A DNA stretch of 64,000 bases from Cordylochernes scorpioides (lineage: Eukaryota; Arthropoda; Arachnida; Pseudoscorpiones; Chernetidae): the NCBI GenBank assembly GCA_030710605.1, contig CP092876.1:61060467-61124466 (forward strand), in the 5' to 3' direction. Shown one piece after another: positions 1 to 11,618 of this stretch. Below the pieces are notes generated by a model. That model was not told where the DNA came from. It searched no databases and was given only the letters and a program-made list of their open reading frames with translations. The position numbers and the translations under genes were made by a program. The stretch's first letter is position 1. Each line of letters starts with the position of its first letter.

Positions 1-345
1 TCCATGTTCTTTTATTCTGTTGGACATTCTCAATTTTGAAGTTTAGGGTTGTTAAAATTGTTCTGTGGTCACTGATTTAACCTCTCAGGTTTTTCCATTG
101 TGTTGTGGGTGCGCGATGTTGAAATTTATCGCTGTGATGTCTATTGCGGATTCTGTACCTGTGGACTTGGATATATAGGTGTTCTCTCCGTTATTTAATG
201 GTGTAAGGTCGAGGTCGGTTAGCATGTCCTCAACCTGCTGACCTTTGTTATCCTGGACAGGTGGTCCCCAAGTTGAACTTTTGGCCTTAAAATCGCCGAG
301 TATGTTTGTGATATCCGAAGACGCTTCACTTAATGTCTCTATTGT
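1..345 (-). pseudogene. Non-LTR retrotransposon endonuclease fragment
   Basis: The minus-strand frame through 340..85 reads as the middle of an apurinic-type (EEP) endonuclease from a Jockey/R1-like LINE. It shows GDFKAKSSTWG followed about 55 residues later by SAIDITAI. In the family the first motif is GDFN, with Asn in the active site. Here it is Lys, so the copy is probably dead. The frame breaks near position 85, and no reverse transcriptase is visible before the window edge. The frame stays open above position 345, but that part is antisense to a DNA-transposon transposase and is not LINE coding sequence. The family assignment rests on two motifs only. Confidence 0.6.
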
Positions 346-1090
346 GTGTACCCATACAAAATTCAAAAATTTCACGTGCTGAAAGTTGGCGATTTTGAGA
401 TGCGTCAAGAATTCGCTGCATGGGTTTTCCGGCAAATTGATATTGATGAAAACTGGCTGTCGAATGTTCTGTGGACAGATTATGCTCACTTTTATATAAA
501 GGGGGAATTTAACATTCAAAACAGCCGCATTTGGGTAACAGAAAACCCTAGGAATTTTACAGAAATGCCACTTTATCAGCCCAGAGTTACAGTTTTGTGT
601 GGGTTCACATCTTCTTTTATTATTGGGCCATTTTCCTTTGAAAAAATCAAAGGAATAACTTTTAAGCCCGTTTTTGTAACTGGGGAACGTTAATTTCAAC
701 TTTTAGGAGAAAAGGGTTTTGCATATCGCAGGGCAGACAAGTACTAAACGAAATAACATTCATGAAAGATGGAGGACCTCCTCATATCTCCAGAGGTGCC
801 AAACAATTGCCAAAGGATACCTTCGGTGAAAATCGTGTGATAAGTCGCCACTTTATATACCAGTCGCCTCCAAGATCACCAGACTTGACACCTTGCGATT
901 TTTGGTTATGGGGGTACATTAAATCGTCTGTTTATCGATGCCGGCCTACCACATTGGCCATGTTGAAGGCTTCTATCAGATGGCACGTTTTATAAATTCA
1001 ACTATTCAATTGTGACCATTCTGTCATCTATCGTCTGCAGGCGGTGTTTGAGAATGAAGGGCGCCACATTGAGCAAGGATTGTGACCTAA
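346..1090 (+). pseudogene. Mariner-like transposase remnant (copy 1)
   Basis: Successive plus frames rebuild the C-terminal two thirds of a Tc1/mariner-superfamily transposase common in arthropods. The landmarks are LWTDYAHF and RVTVLCGFTSSFIIGPF (frame 346-693), then KDGGPPHISRGAKQ and SPDLTPCDFWLWGYIKSSVY (frame 762-995), and an end near 1080 resembling RHIEQG. The three catalytic acidic positions expected in the TDEAH, QDGAPPH and SPDLNPCD blocks are still Asp. However, the frame changes near 693 and 995 and contains stops, so no intact enzyme is made. The N-terminal DNA-binding half is missing, because the element abuts a LINE fragment at about 345. A TIR-like end (GGATCACCCTGTA) at about 2189-2201 could be its far end, but the spacing is too long without an insertion. 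Confidence 0.8.
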
Positions 1091-2202
1091 TACAAGAGAG
1101 AAGACAGTTACCTCATGTGTTATATTTTGCAGCTCTTTGTTTTGGGTTATGGGAATAATAAATGCTGTCCTCACATCTTGACTCTTTTTTTTTTCTGTGA
1201 ACAGTAATTTTTTTGTTTGTCATTTGCCCACATCTTATATTATGTCGTGCAGGCCAAAGTGTTATAACTTCTCGAATAACACTGGTATACACAATTTTAT
1301 CCCTTATGTTTAGTTTATCGCTTTTCGCTCATTAGAAGAAATAGCATAAGGAATATTCTCTGTATCCCCCCCCCCCCCCAACTTCAGAAATTTTGCACAA
1401 AAAAATAATACAAAATGATTTAACTACCACGTTTTTCAACGCAAAAGGTCGATTTAAAAATGATTTTTTTTAGGGGATACATTTTCAAAATTATGTACAG
1501 TATAATAAACAATGATAACATTTGACAAACCCATAGGCTATTTGGAATAAAGTACGACAAATATATTTTGTCACTCCCCTCTATATTTCATCTTTGTATC
1601 ATGACAAATATCCAGTTAAATAGTCAAGTGTCGCCAATTAGTCAAGAAACTATACATTCCTTATAGCACGAAATCCTATTAGTAGTGCCATAATAATTTT
1701 TGGTACTATATTAAAATTTCAAAAATCGTGTATTGATATCAGTAGTTATTTTCAAACATTCATTCTATTTCACAAAACTCTATCTAAAATATAAATATTT
1801 TTTGCTACATGTTTTAATTTGCATATACCTATTTTACATATCTCAGATTGTATTTAAAAATCGTTAACCATTTCTTCTAACTTTTGGCGTGATGGTGTTT
1901 TATTAATTTATCATTTGATATTATTTGGGTTATTTCCTGGTATTAAAAAAGGAAAAATACGTGTCGTTCAGTTATATTTTTCAATTTATCAAACAATTTG
2001 GCCGCTTAATAGCTGATTCTGGTAGAGCGCCATCTAGCAAATAAAGTTGTAACTAAAATCAATTTCGAAATTTTCATTATTTGCCATAAAAAATCCCATT
2101 GCATCCTGAACACAATGGTGTTTACCGCATTGCTCTAGCGCAAATATTCGCGGAGTTATTAATTTTTAAAGTTGTGCGGGACTTTTGGATCACCCTGTAT
2201 AA
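1091..2202. other. AT-rich non-coding stretch ending in a mariner-type TIR
   Basis: I see no gene here. There is a short poly-C run near 1367-1379. At 2031-2040 there is a reverse-strand AGATGGCGC motif. The stretch ends in GGACTTTTGGATCACCCTGTA (about 2181-2201, motif abbreviated), which is the typical terminal sequence of the mariner family to which copy 1 belongs. A matching left end was not found. Confidence 0.5.
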
Positions 2203-3460
2203 TGAAAGGATTTAAGCACAAATGTTTCTTCATAGAAAACTATGTTTATCTATACTATTTTATAAATCAAATATGTATTTACGGCCATAATATCAAGATG
2301 CAAGGGATTAGATAAATATTTTAAAGGTCCTAATTCAACTTGCAAGTTATTTTGACACAAAATACCATCGTTTAGAACTTCAATATTTTAGAGAAGTTGG
2401 GAAGAATATATATTCAGTAGTCGCTTGTATTCGTGGTAAAATAAACTGTGCTTCGTGCGGTAATTGGATAAACAACAAAAAGTAGCGAGAGGAAATGAGT
2501 CCTACACAAGAAGGAAGGAGATGCGGAGGAAGCCTGAGTCGGCAAGTTTTGACTCACAGGATTTGTTCACTCACTATATAATCAAATAGGAAGATGAGTG
2601 CTAGAAATTCTATGAAAATATTTAAATAAGATAATGTTTTGACTATTAACTAGCTCTGTAGATAGCCATCCATCCATCCATCTTCTGTCAGATTTCTATC
2701 TTCAGAAGGAACCAAGGGCTTTATGCAGGTTTGGACAGGACCCTTTTTATCTTACATAAAATAGAAGATATTATATGTAAATATTCTCGAAGACACAAAT
2801 AAATAGATTTGAATCGAATAAAAATTTGCTTTCTTTGGTAACTTATATGATTTGTGAGTGAGTCTATTTGTTTCTCTTTAGTTACTTTGGCTCATTATAG
2901 TAACTAAACGGGTGAACTAAGCTGATTTTCCTATAACATTTTCTGGCGTACTTAACACGGGATTTTATACAGCTGTAAATTCACAAGAATTAACTCTAAT
3001 AAATTTGAAAAGACGAGAAAAACAATCAGTTCTGTATGCTTCCACAACAGTATGTGTGCTGAACTACTCAATGAGATTAGAAGGAAATGCTACACAAATG
3101 GCTAATTTATTCACAGTTACTGTAAAATACACTTTATTTTTAATTCTAGAACATTTAAAGTCACCCTCGCCTTTTTGGGGACATCAAACATATTGGTTAA
3201 ACCCTAGCAAAATAATAAAAAAGTAAAGAAACTTTAATTTGTACAACTCTTGAGTCTAAAGCTTGCTGCCAATCTTGCCCCATATAGTAGCATTCTATCC
3301 ATCACATGATCATCCGTATATAAATATTACGCCATATCATAAACCTTTGTAGATAGTTTGAGTAAGGCGTGGCGTGTAGAGTTCGCATATAGCTAATGGT
3401 GCTCGCGGGAGAAATAAGGTGTTGCTATACAAACTTATAAAGAACTATATAGAACAAAGA
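2203..3460. other. AT-rich non-coding stretch
   Basis: I see no supported gene. There is a short (CCAT)n microsatellite at about 2668-2681. A 73-codon open frame at 3005-3226 has no recognisable domain and lies in ordinary AT-rich sequence, so I do not call it. Confidence 0.5.
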
Positions 3461-3469
3461 TCAGGTCTT

Positions 3470-3575
3470 TTGGCCGTTGAGGTACAGCTTGCACCACGCT
3501 GATGAGGGCTAACAGCTCGAAACGCCTACGTGGTTAGCTTTTATTGATTAATCATCAATTTGACCAATTCGACAA
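3470..3575 (+). ncRNA. Dispersed repeat with hammerhead-ribozyme-like core (copy A)
   Basis: CTGATGA (3499-3505) is followed by a perfect 5-bp hairpin allowing one G-U pair (3506-3510 with 3514-3518, loop AAC) and then GAAAC (3519-3523). This is the order and spacing of the hammerhead catalytic core: CUGANGA, stem II, GAAA. The same about 100-bp unit recurs inverted at 45,840-45,925. Stems I and III and a cleavage triplet could not be assigned convincingly, so catalytic activity is not claimed. It may be the conserved core of a SINE-like or retrozyme-like repeat. Confidence 0.4.
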
Positions 3576-3956
3576 ATGGAGATGCCGTTTTCTTAAGTTA
3601 AAGAACTGTTACATTAGAATGGACGAATAGAACACAGAGATCCAAGAAGAATTGTTATCACAAGAAAACAAATAGCAGTAGATTACTAGTCTGAAAATTT
3701 ATGAAGATAAATATCTACTTTCAAATGTAGTATGTAAATAGAATCAACCTCTCTGGGAATCTGTCGTCCTATCATGGAGCTGAACCTCTTGTGTGGCGAC
3801 AAGCAGCGTTCTTTAACTTCTGGCTATTCTTCGGTAGATCTCTAAAGTAGCATCAATTGTCAATGAAGGTTTGAGAAGGTATTTCGTTCGATTATTGTAT
3901 TCATTTTTATCAATGTATAGATATTTATTTCTATTTCCAATATAATATTTTATATA

Positions 3957-5189
3957 CAGAGTGTATCGAGTGATTTGAGAATAACTTTGGTAGTCCATAA
4001 GACAAATGCTACTTTAGATAAAAATTCGATTTTTTTTAAATTCCGTAGCCATCCATATTCATGTAAATTATAACGGTACATGTGTGTGCAGCGTAGTGAA
4101 AAACTATAATCGATAATTCGAAAATCGATCAGCTATCACCGTTGCTCTGCGCGCCGGGAGGAGCCTCAAAGAGATAGTGGACTTTCTTCAGTTGTCCAAA
4201 ACCACTTTTTTTTCGTCTAAAGATAGAGGCAACGACTGCAAGGAAAAAAACACTCGTGTAGATCGGACACGGTAAGAGGCGAAGAATTTGTCAAAAATGT
4301 CAAGGATAAGATGATGGAAGCCCTGAAAAGAGTATGAGGGCTATAGACAAGTAATTGGACGTTGGCTCTATGACAATTGTCAGAACTATCCATAAGGACC
4401 TTGGTCTCAAGTCCTATGCCCCTCGGAAAGGCCAGTTGCTGACTGAGAATATGAAGTATAACAGAAAAAGAGAAGGCTGTTGCCCTCCTCAACAACCTGA
4501 AACATGACTCTTGTGGCATGCTGAGGTTCTTCTCTACTGAAAAGAAATTTGACGTGGACCAAAAGGTAAATCACAGGAATGATCGCTGGATCTGTGAAGG
4601 CCCCTCATAGGTATCTGTCGTGATGCACACGAAATTTCCCGCCTCCGTGATGGACCTTAGTGTTATCAGCAGTGAAGGTGATGTCATGCCTCCTTATTTC
4701 TTTGAGAAGGGCCTTAGGATGTGAATGCCGATGCATACATCAATGTTCTGGAGACTGTGAAGCCTTGTATGGACATGTTGACTGCAGGAAGGAAACCCAC
4801 GTGGATGGCACTCAACGTCCTCAGTCACTCGAGTCTTGATACTGGCCCCCTAACTCTTCAGACTGCAACCCCCTCAAATACTATGTATAGGACGTTGTTG
4901 AGAGAGATGTCACCAAAGCTCCCCACAACACCATCCAGCTGTCAAAAAAGCGATTCACACGGTGATGTCCAAAATGGACAAGGTCATCGTCGCCAAGACC
5001 TGTGCTTCATTCCGCACTTGCCTCAAGACTCTTTTAACTAATAATAGAAACTACATTAAATAAATCAAAACTATACCCTTTTATCTACTACTGTGCCAAA
5101 TTTCATTCCATTTTAAAAATTTTTACTCGAAATAAATTTTAGTTAAAATATTCGATTGTGGTTATTCCCAATTTGCCTGATACACCCTG
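3957..5189 (+). mobile_element. Degenerate mariner-like element (copy 2)
   Basis: Imperfect terminal inverted repeats of about 29 bp bound this element. The left end starts CAGAGTGTATC at 3957. The right end, read in reverse complement, starts CAGGGTGTATC from 5189. Both are flanked by TA (3955-3956 and 5190-5191). Inside, pieces of a second transposase lineage can be read in several plus frames. FFSTEKKFDVDQKVN is near 4530, the VNADAYINVLETV region near 4718-4760, and a region equivalent to WPPNSPDCNPLD near 4845-4880. The expected Asp of the first block is Thr and the last Asp is Lys. Frames shift repeatedly, so the copy is dead. Confidence 0.8.
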
Positions 5190-5193
5190 TATA

Positions 5194-6144
5194 TAGAGGG
5201 TGTTCCATTTTTAAAAGATTTTTCACAGTAGCTTGTGAAAGAAGCGCGCGATTCGAGTGGTGGTTTATTTATTCGAAAGAACAAGCATTGATTTATATTT
5301 CACGAAAAAACGATTTTTAAATATTCGAAATGCCTAAAATTATAAGTGTAATTTTGTAAAAGGTTACTTTTTCAGACTTTCTGAGAGCAATACTTGTTTA
5401 CCCAAATAATTAAAATTATGAAATGAAAAAAAAAAGAAAGGTAACTGACAGGTGAAAATGGAAGAATGTTGTTACAATGGAGGAGGCATGGGTTTACTTC
5501 ATTGATAGCAGCCAATCCCGTGCCATTTACTACGCTAACTCTTAAATAAACACCTTTCAGAACTGGGTCAAGCAATGCAAGGAAAGTTTCTCAAAAGGCT
5601 TCATGATCAATGTGAAGCTTCCTATAAAGAATGTGAACCCAAATGTCAAGATAAATTCTCAAATCCACCAAGACTTGTCTTAGACCCATTATTCGACAAC
5701 GATGTCCAAATTTTGTATCCGCGTAACTCAAGAATCGCCTGGCTGCCCCAGGATAAAGTCACGAGTCATACCTCACGTTCAACACGTCAATAACTTGGCG
5801 AAAAGATGTATGAAACTGGCATTTAGTACATTACTTCTAAGCACAAACTGCCAAATCCCTAGACTTGGCCCCTATGGATTTTAATTTTGGTTCTTTGCTT
5901 TCTGAAAACTGCTCTTAGATCTAGAAAACCGAAGATGCTAGAGGGTTTCTAGAAATTCGTTAAGGATTGTGGGATTATCTTGATTAAAATATTCTAAGAC
6001 GAAGCCTTATTTGCTGGAATCATCGATGCATGGCTGTTGCTAAACGTCAAGACTTACGCATAGAAAACAATAAGTTGTAGAAACATTTGTAAATTATTTT
6101 AATAAAACACTAAAATCGTTCTTTAATAAATCGAACACCCTCTG
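5194..6144 (+). mobile_element. Degenerate mariner-like element (copy 3)
   Basis: The terminal inverted repeats are AGAGGGTGTTC (left, from 5195) and its reverse complement ending at 6144, with TA on both sides (5192-5193 and 6145-6146). The interior carries broken transposase sequence from a lineage different from copies 1 and 2. QDKVTSHTSRST is readable at about 5750-5788, followed after frameshifts by a block like the LAPMDF...LKTALR..KP region near 5860-5935. Stops and frameshifts show that it is inactive. It begins one dinucleotide after copy 2 ends, so the two elements sit head to tail. Confidence 0.75.
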
Positions 6145-7395
6145 TATATAAACATTTTAAATATTATACTTTCCTTATTGTTTAAAGTATTAATCTGTGA
6201 AGAAGCCATTCATCTTAATTCAAAATACATTTTCCGCTTAGACATGGATTCATCTTCCATTACACATTCTGTGCCAGTCAGATTTGCTGGCTAGGTTGTG
6301 GAGGCGTTACATCAGTCAGGGTTTGGCGCTGTACATTGCTCAGGTTCATAGTTGGAACTGGTGCCAAGTTATGACTGCATGTTGATGTAGGACTTGATTC
6401 GACGGAATATTGAATTTATATATAAATAAACACGATTCACGTGTCCAAAAATTAAAATATCCATTTTTAAAAGCTGAATAAAATATTTTGAACTCTCTGT
6501 TTGTCCAGGGTTTACAACGATTCAAAATTCATTTGTTTCTGTTGAAAATAATAAATCAGCATTTCAAAACAGTAGCTAGCCACAAACCGATATCTCAATG
6601 GTAGTTTAGAGGGCCATTCAACTTGTATAAATGTGGTAGAGTATCGTGGACAATAAAGCCAGAAGTCGCTATATTTTTTAGAATCTCTATCCAAATTTAT
6701 TGCTTCACTTTATCATAAGATAAATTCTACACTTCACCATCAGAATTGATGATTTTCCGAAAAATTTTCTTAATCCCCCCTAAATCACTTAATGCCAAAT
6801 AGTGACATCTAGTAGTAAAGTGAAGATTCGCTTTTTTCCATTTCTTCTGAAGACAAATTGTTCGTATTCTAGGCATTCATAAGCCTTTCTCTCAATATAT
6901 GTCATCACTTGGAGAGAAAATTTGATTGAGGCCAGGTAGAAGATCAATTTGGTTTCAGAATAAAACGGGGAAACGAGAGAAGCTAGTTTTCGCTTGACTA
7001 TTGATAAGTAACTAAGAATATACCAATTGGATTTTATAGATGTTGAAAAAAGCGTTTGCTAATGTTAAACTAGAGAATAATAAAGAGAAATCTGAATATA
7101 GATTGCCAGGCTGAAGAAAAATGTATCTGCCTTACAAAAATCAGACACCCCCCTCCCCCTTTATGAACAGAAAATAAAGATAAAAATAACTGAGATGTGC
7201 AATATCAACTCACTACTTTAACACAACTATTGAAGATGCTCTGATATAATTTAAATAATAAAACTATATTTATTAATAAAGGAAAATTAAAAATAATAAA
7301 ATGCATCAGTGAAGACAAGGACTTGCCAGGAGGACCTAATCTCACTTCCATCATTTACATACCTTCGCCTCCTATCTGCTTCAGATGCTGAAAGT
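6145..7395. other. AT-rich non-coding stretch
   Basis: I see no gene, RNA or repeat structure that I can support. Open frames such as 6512-6694 on the minus strand are short and featureless. Confidence 0.5.
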
Positions 7396-7399
7396 CAAG

Positions 7400-8045
7400 A
7401 AGACGTAGTACAAAAGAAAATGGCATTTAAACAATAGGAGAAAAAATATTTCAAGATTAAAATCCATGTAACTTTAAAATCCAAAATATTTTAACAAAAC
7501 TTTATTTGGAGTGATTGCACATATGCCTCTGATACTTGGACTCTTAGATAGAAATGGAAAAGCTATTGTCTTTCGAGATGTAATTTTCCTTGTCCTGGTC
7601 TTCCTTCCCTACATCAATCCAGTATATCCACTCTGAATGCCGGACTTGTCCAAGCACCCTGGTTATCATCCTATCTTTCATTTACAGAGGGCCATATTCA
7701 TACTTGACAATTCTAAGCGATGAAGATGTCTTTGAATTGTCAAGAAGGAATATGACCGTCTAAGGACCTTGACAGGAGGAGAACCAGAATGTTTGTACAA
7801 GTTGTCCGACACTTAGAGTGGATATTGCTGGATCGATGTAGGTTTAGAAGACCAAGACAAGAAAAATTACATCTCGAACGTCAATAGCTTTTCCATTTCT
7901 TTCTGAGAGTCCAAGAATCAGAGGGGCATATGTAAAATCACTCCAAATAAAGTTTTGTTAAAGTATTTTGAATTTTAGAGTAACATGGATTTTAATCTTG
8001 AAGTAATTTTTTTCTTATTGTGTGAATGTCATTTTCACTCCGACA
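7400..8045. mobile_element. Foldback element of about 640 bp
   Basis: Two long arms (about 7400-7722 and about 7735-8045) are inverted copies of each other almost end to end, around a centre near 7722-7740. Matching blocks include AAGATTAAAATCCATG (left) against CATGGATTTTAATCTT (right), and ATCAATCCAGTATATCCACT against a diverged right-arm partner. No coding capacity is evident. It is either a long-TIR foldback MITE or two copies of a repeat inserted head to head. The arms differ by scattered substitutions and small indels, so it is not recent. Confidence 0.75.
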
Positions 8046-9190
8046 CTCGAAGTGGATATTGATAGAAGGAAAAGGCAAAGAATTTCAGACGAAGACCCTA
8101 CCAAATCATACTGACCAACAACTTATAGGTTGAAGAGAAATAGATGGATAAGATCTGGGAAAATTGAAGCAAGCTTGGACTGATGAGTTCCATAGTCCAA
8201 ATCTATGGTCTTCAGGCGCGAATGCAAATATTTTCCAAGTTGATACAGAAGCATCGACTAGAGTCTGGTAGATTGCAACAAAGGTGGAACATAAATTTTG
8301 CTTTCCAATTGCTTTCGACATCTTCAGATAACGATGAAGATCTCTTATAGATCCCAAGCCCCAAAATTCCACCAAAGACAACAATGAGAGTATTTAATGG
8401 GAAACATTTCATTTGAACTGCAAACGTTCTTTTATGAACTATGGATTAACGATATCTTGACATGAGTTTTCCTCAATTTCTAAAAGATTTATATTTTTTA
8501 CAAATTAATTTCCATTTATACTAACAATTTTATTTATAAATTATCGTTTTGTTTATTGATTTGTGGTAATGTTGAGTATTTATAAGTTTTAGTTAATTTT
8601 CTTTCATTTGTGGGGGATAGTTTTGTCAAAGATATACCTGGCAGGAATACCGAAATCTAGGTCTTCTCTTCTAAATTTGGCCAGGCACACAAACCCACTT
8701 TGATAAGAAGGAATACTAGGTAAAGAATAATTTTAAAATCTGCTAAAGTTTTATTATGAAGTATTCTCAAGTTAAATTTTAAACATAATTTTTTTCATCA
8801 AATGTTAACTTACGATATTTTTTTTATTTCGAATCACACGGTCGTAGAAATTTATGAAATTTGACTATTTAAATACATATATTCAAATTACGGCAGATTT
8901 TATGTGTGGAATTAACTACAATTTTTTCCATCTGTTTTTGTTGTTTGCGTATTATAATTTGAATCCTGATTTCTAGACAACCTTGAGAACAGCAAATATA
9001 GGATGATTCTAGCAATTGCTTGTTTCAACACCTTGACTCATGAATCCTGAGAAAATAGCCGTTCGATGACAAAAACAGTCTATCCACACCCAAACACTAC
9101 AAAAACGGCTTCCTAAGATTTGACAACTTCTGGGAAGCGCGGCAAAAAGTTGGCAGAGGATGTAAACATGACGTAACCAGACGACGGCGA
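8046..9190. other. Non-coding stretch upstream of the thyroglobulin-domain gene
   Basis: The region is AT-rich with no supported gene. Minus-strand open frames at 8106-8412 have no recognisable domain. The last 150 bases become less AT-rich ahead of the TATA box at 9200 and probably hold the proximal promoter of the downstream gene. Confidence 0.5.
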
Positions 9191-9199
9191 TAAGGCGGC

Positions 9200-9246
9200 T
9201 ATAAAACGGCCCCTGGCAGCCGATGTGGTATCAGTCTTCTGCAACG
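9200..9246 (+). promoter_or_regulatory. Core promoter and non-coding exon 1
   Basis: TATAAAA at 9200-9206 is followed 33 bp later by an arthropod-type initiator, TCAGT (9231-9235). A first exon of only about 14 nt ends at 9246, directly before a consensus donor GTAAGT (9247). The next usable acceptor in line with the coding exons is the pyrimidine-rich TTTTTTCCCAG ending at 13,304, which gives a 5'-UTR intron of about 4.06 kb. A weaker acceptor ends at 13,334. Spacing and motif match support this, but no transcript is available. Confidence 0.65.
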
Positions 9247-11301
9247 GTAAGTTCTCTCTCCTCTCCTCTTGAGTCCCTCCTTCCCCGCACCCCACCATAT
9301 CCCACCGTTCTTGGTTTCTGTTCTACCTTAAGCGAGCCTCCGGCTTTCCAAAAATTGAAATGCCTTATGACTTTATTTTTAATATCATTATTTGACGTTG
9401 AATACATAAAAATACTGAAAATATTTCCCATATTTTTGTTTGTTAGATATTCAACATGAATATATGAAGTGAAGAGTCTTATTTAGTGTGTGGGATTGAG
9501 TATTCAGCATAGAAACGGCGTAAGTCTTCTAAAAGTGTCACTTGAGCCGCGGTGTCAACGACACTAAATGTCAGCAACAAATGACTTGAGAGAGCAAAAC
9601 TCGTGCATTTCTAAGAAATTCTTGTAGATTTTCTCTAACTTCGCTGGAAGCACGAGAAATAAAGGAAAAGTTAGGTTCTGAGGAAATAAAATAAGGATGA
9701 CGCTATGAGAGAAGATGTAATGTCATGAGAAGACTTTTGAAGAGTATGTCTCTGAGTCGTATATACTAGGATTGTTGAATGAAAATATTTTTAAAATGCA
9801 TTTGGAGTAAAAATTATCAGTATTTTCACATTTTGAATAATTTAAAAAGGAATTTAAACCAAATCTGCATAAATAAGAGTTATTTTGCTCGCTAAATACG
9901 AATTCAAAAGTCTTGCCAATCTTTGCGACAGAATGCCGCTGTAGCAATCGTCTGGGGTAGCCAGTTCTGTAGTACGCCTAGGTTGACATCCACTACTGTA
10001 CGCTTGTTCGGCGGTACATATACTAAAATTGGAACGATACTGTTGCAGCAAGTGGAAATGGCACCAAAGCTGTCTATTAGTTCTCAGCTACTCAGCAGTA
10101 CTTTTCAGTATATATCTGCTTCCTATTGTGGGAGAAATATCAGAGATCACTTAGTTTTACTACTCTTTGAAAAAGTTAACAAACCTCTTTTATCCTGAGT
10201 AATCCTTGCGTGCTGTAAATATAAACCTTTCTATGTACGCCCCAAAGTCATAACATTTCTTTGTTATGACCTTCAATGGGAATACTCTCGATTGGTTGTC
10301 AAATAGAGAGAACAACGATTTCCAAGGAAACATGATATCATCTAACGGCATGATTAGCGGGCCTGGAGAATGGAATGACGTCGAAATCTCCCCACATATA
10401 TGGGAACCATGTTTCACCTCACCATTTTCACACGCTGTCAGTTGATTGAGTCTATTTGGAAATGTTAATACATTTACCGGAAATGGCGACAACTCCAGAC
10501 GCTGTCAAGTTGCCATTCAGGTAGATGACGCACCGGCCTTGTGGCAAATGTCCAGTCCGTTGGTCAACAAACCTTTCCACACCGCTGACCAAGGCCAGAA
10601 TCCTCCCGACATGTCAATGAGAAAGATTGCGAAATTTCTTGATGACTCGAGACATAATTGCTTACTTCCCGCGATTTCTACTTTTCTCCATTCTCCTAAA
10701 TAAATTTTTGAATCTAGATTATAAGTTGCCGTTCCATATCAATTTATAAATATAGCTTCCTTTCTACATATCCGAGTTTAAACTAGTTTGGGCAGTTTTT
10801 TTAAACAAATAACACAATTTTATAGTGTGCCTTTACCTGTAAGGAAACTAGTAAGTTTGCTTTATTGGTACATAAATGGCTCCAAATAGTTTCAATTATA
10901 AGATACAAATTGTGCACAAATCCATTATATCTTAACATCAGAGTTGAAATAAGAGAACTGATGGAACGGTTGAAATATCGATAAAATGTAATACATGCGC
11001 AAAAATCTTCACGAGATATTATGATGTAAAATATTTTTAAAATGACAAAGATTTATAAAATTAGCAACAATATTCCAGATAAATATATAAAATATTACTG
11101 AGGTTTAAATAAACGCGCGTATATGGAAGTTGAACACAATCTGTGAAAGCTACTTAACTATCCATTCTCACAGTACTGAGCTAGTGGAGATTGTCTTCTT
11201 TACATCTAGTGGGACACGCTGTACCTCATGTGACATTGTCGCACGCTGCCTCTGACGCAGAAATACCTTTCACATATGGGAAAACCTTTACAAATAGTAG
11301 T

Positions 11302-11618
11302 AAGGGGGTCGATGGAAGGGTGTTCTAAACCGTTGGTTTTCGACCGCTACGACCTGATTCGATTTCCGCATTGGACACTTTTTCTAATTAAAAAAAAAAA
11401 AGAATGATCCAATGGCCCCCGATTCTCACAAAATTCCAACCCCATCAGCGATTGCAAGTAACTAAAACAGGGCTCTGGAAGATTTGTAAGTTCAAAAGTC
11501 GAACTGCTTTTCACATGTGTAGACATGTGGTACACTTACAGTAAAAGCAGTCGCCAACTTCTACCCACCATGATTATCATGGCCTGTACCACGTGTACTA
11601 GAGATAATTAAAAAAAAT
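11302..11618 (+). mobile_element. tRNA-derived SINE (family 1, copy A)
   Basis: The head contains tRNA-like promoter boxes: TGTTCTAAACCGTTGG near 11,320 (A-box-like) and GATTCGATTTC near 11,359 (B-box-like). The rest is colinear with 32,517-32,824. The 3' end is A-rich after GAGATAATT. An exact 11-bp target-site duplication, CAAATAGTAGT, lies at 11,291-11,301 and 11,619-11,629. The element sits in intron 1 of the thyroglobulin-domain gene. Confidence 0.8.

Noticed and set aside
346-699. Minus-strand continuation of the endonuclease frame above 345
   Set aside because: The plus strand here is clear mariner-like transposase, so the minus frame is its shadow.
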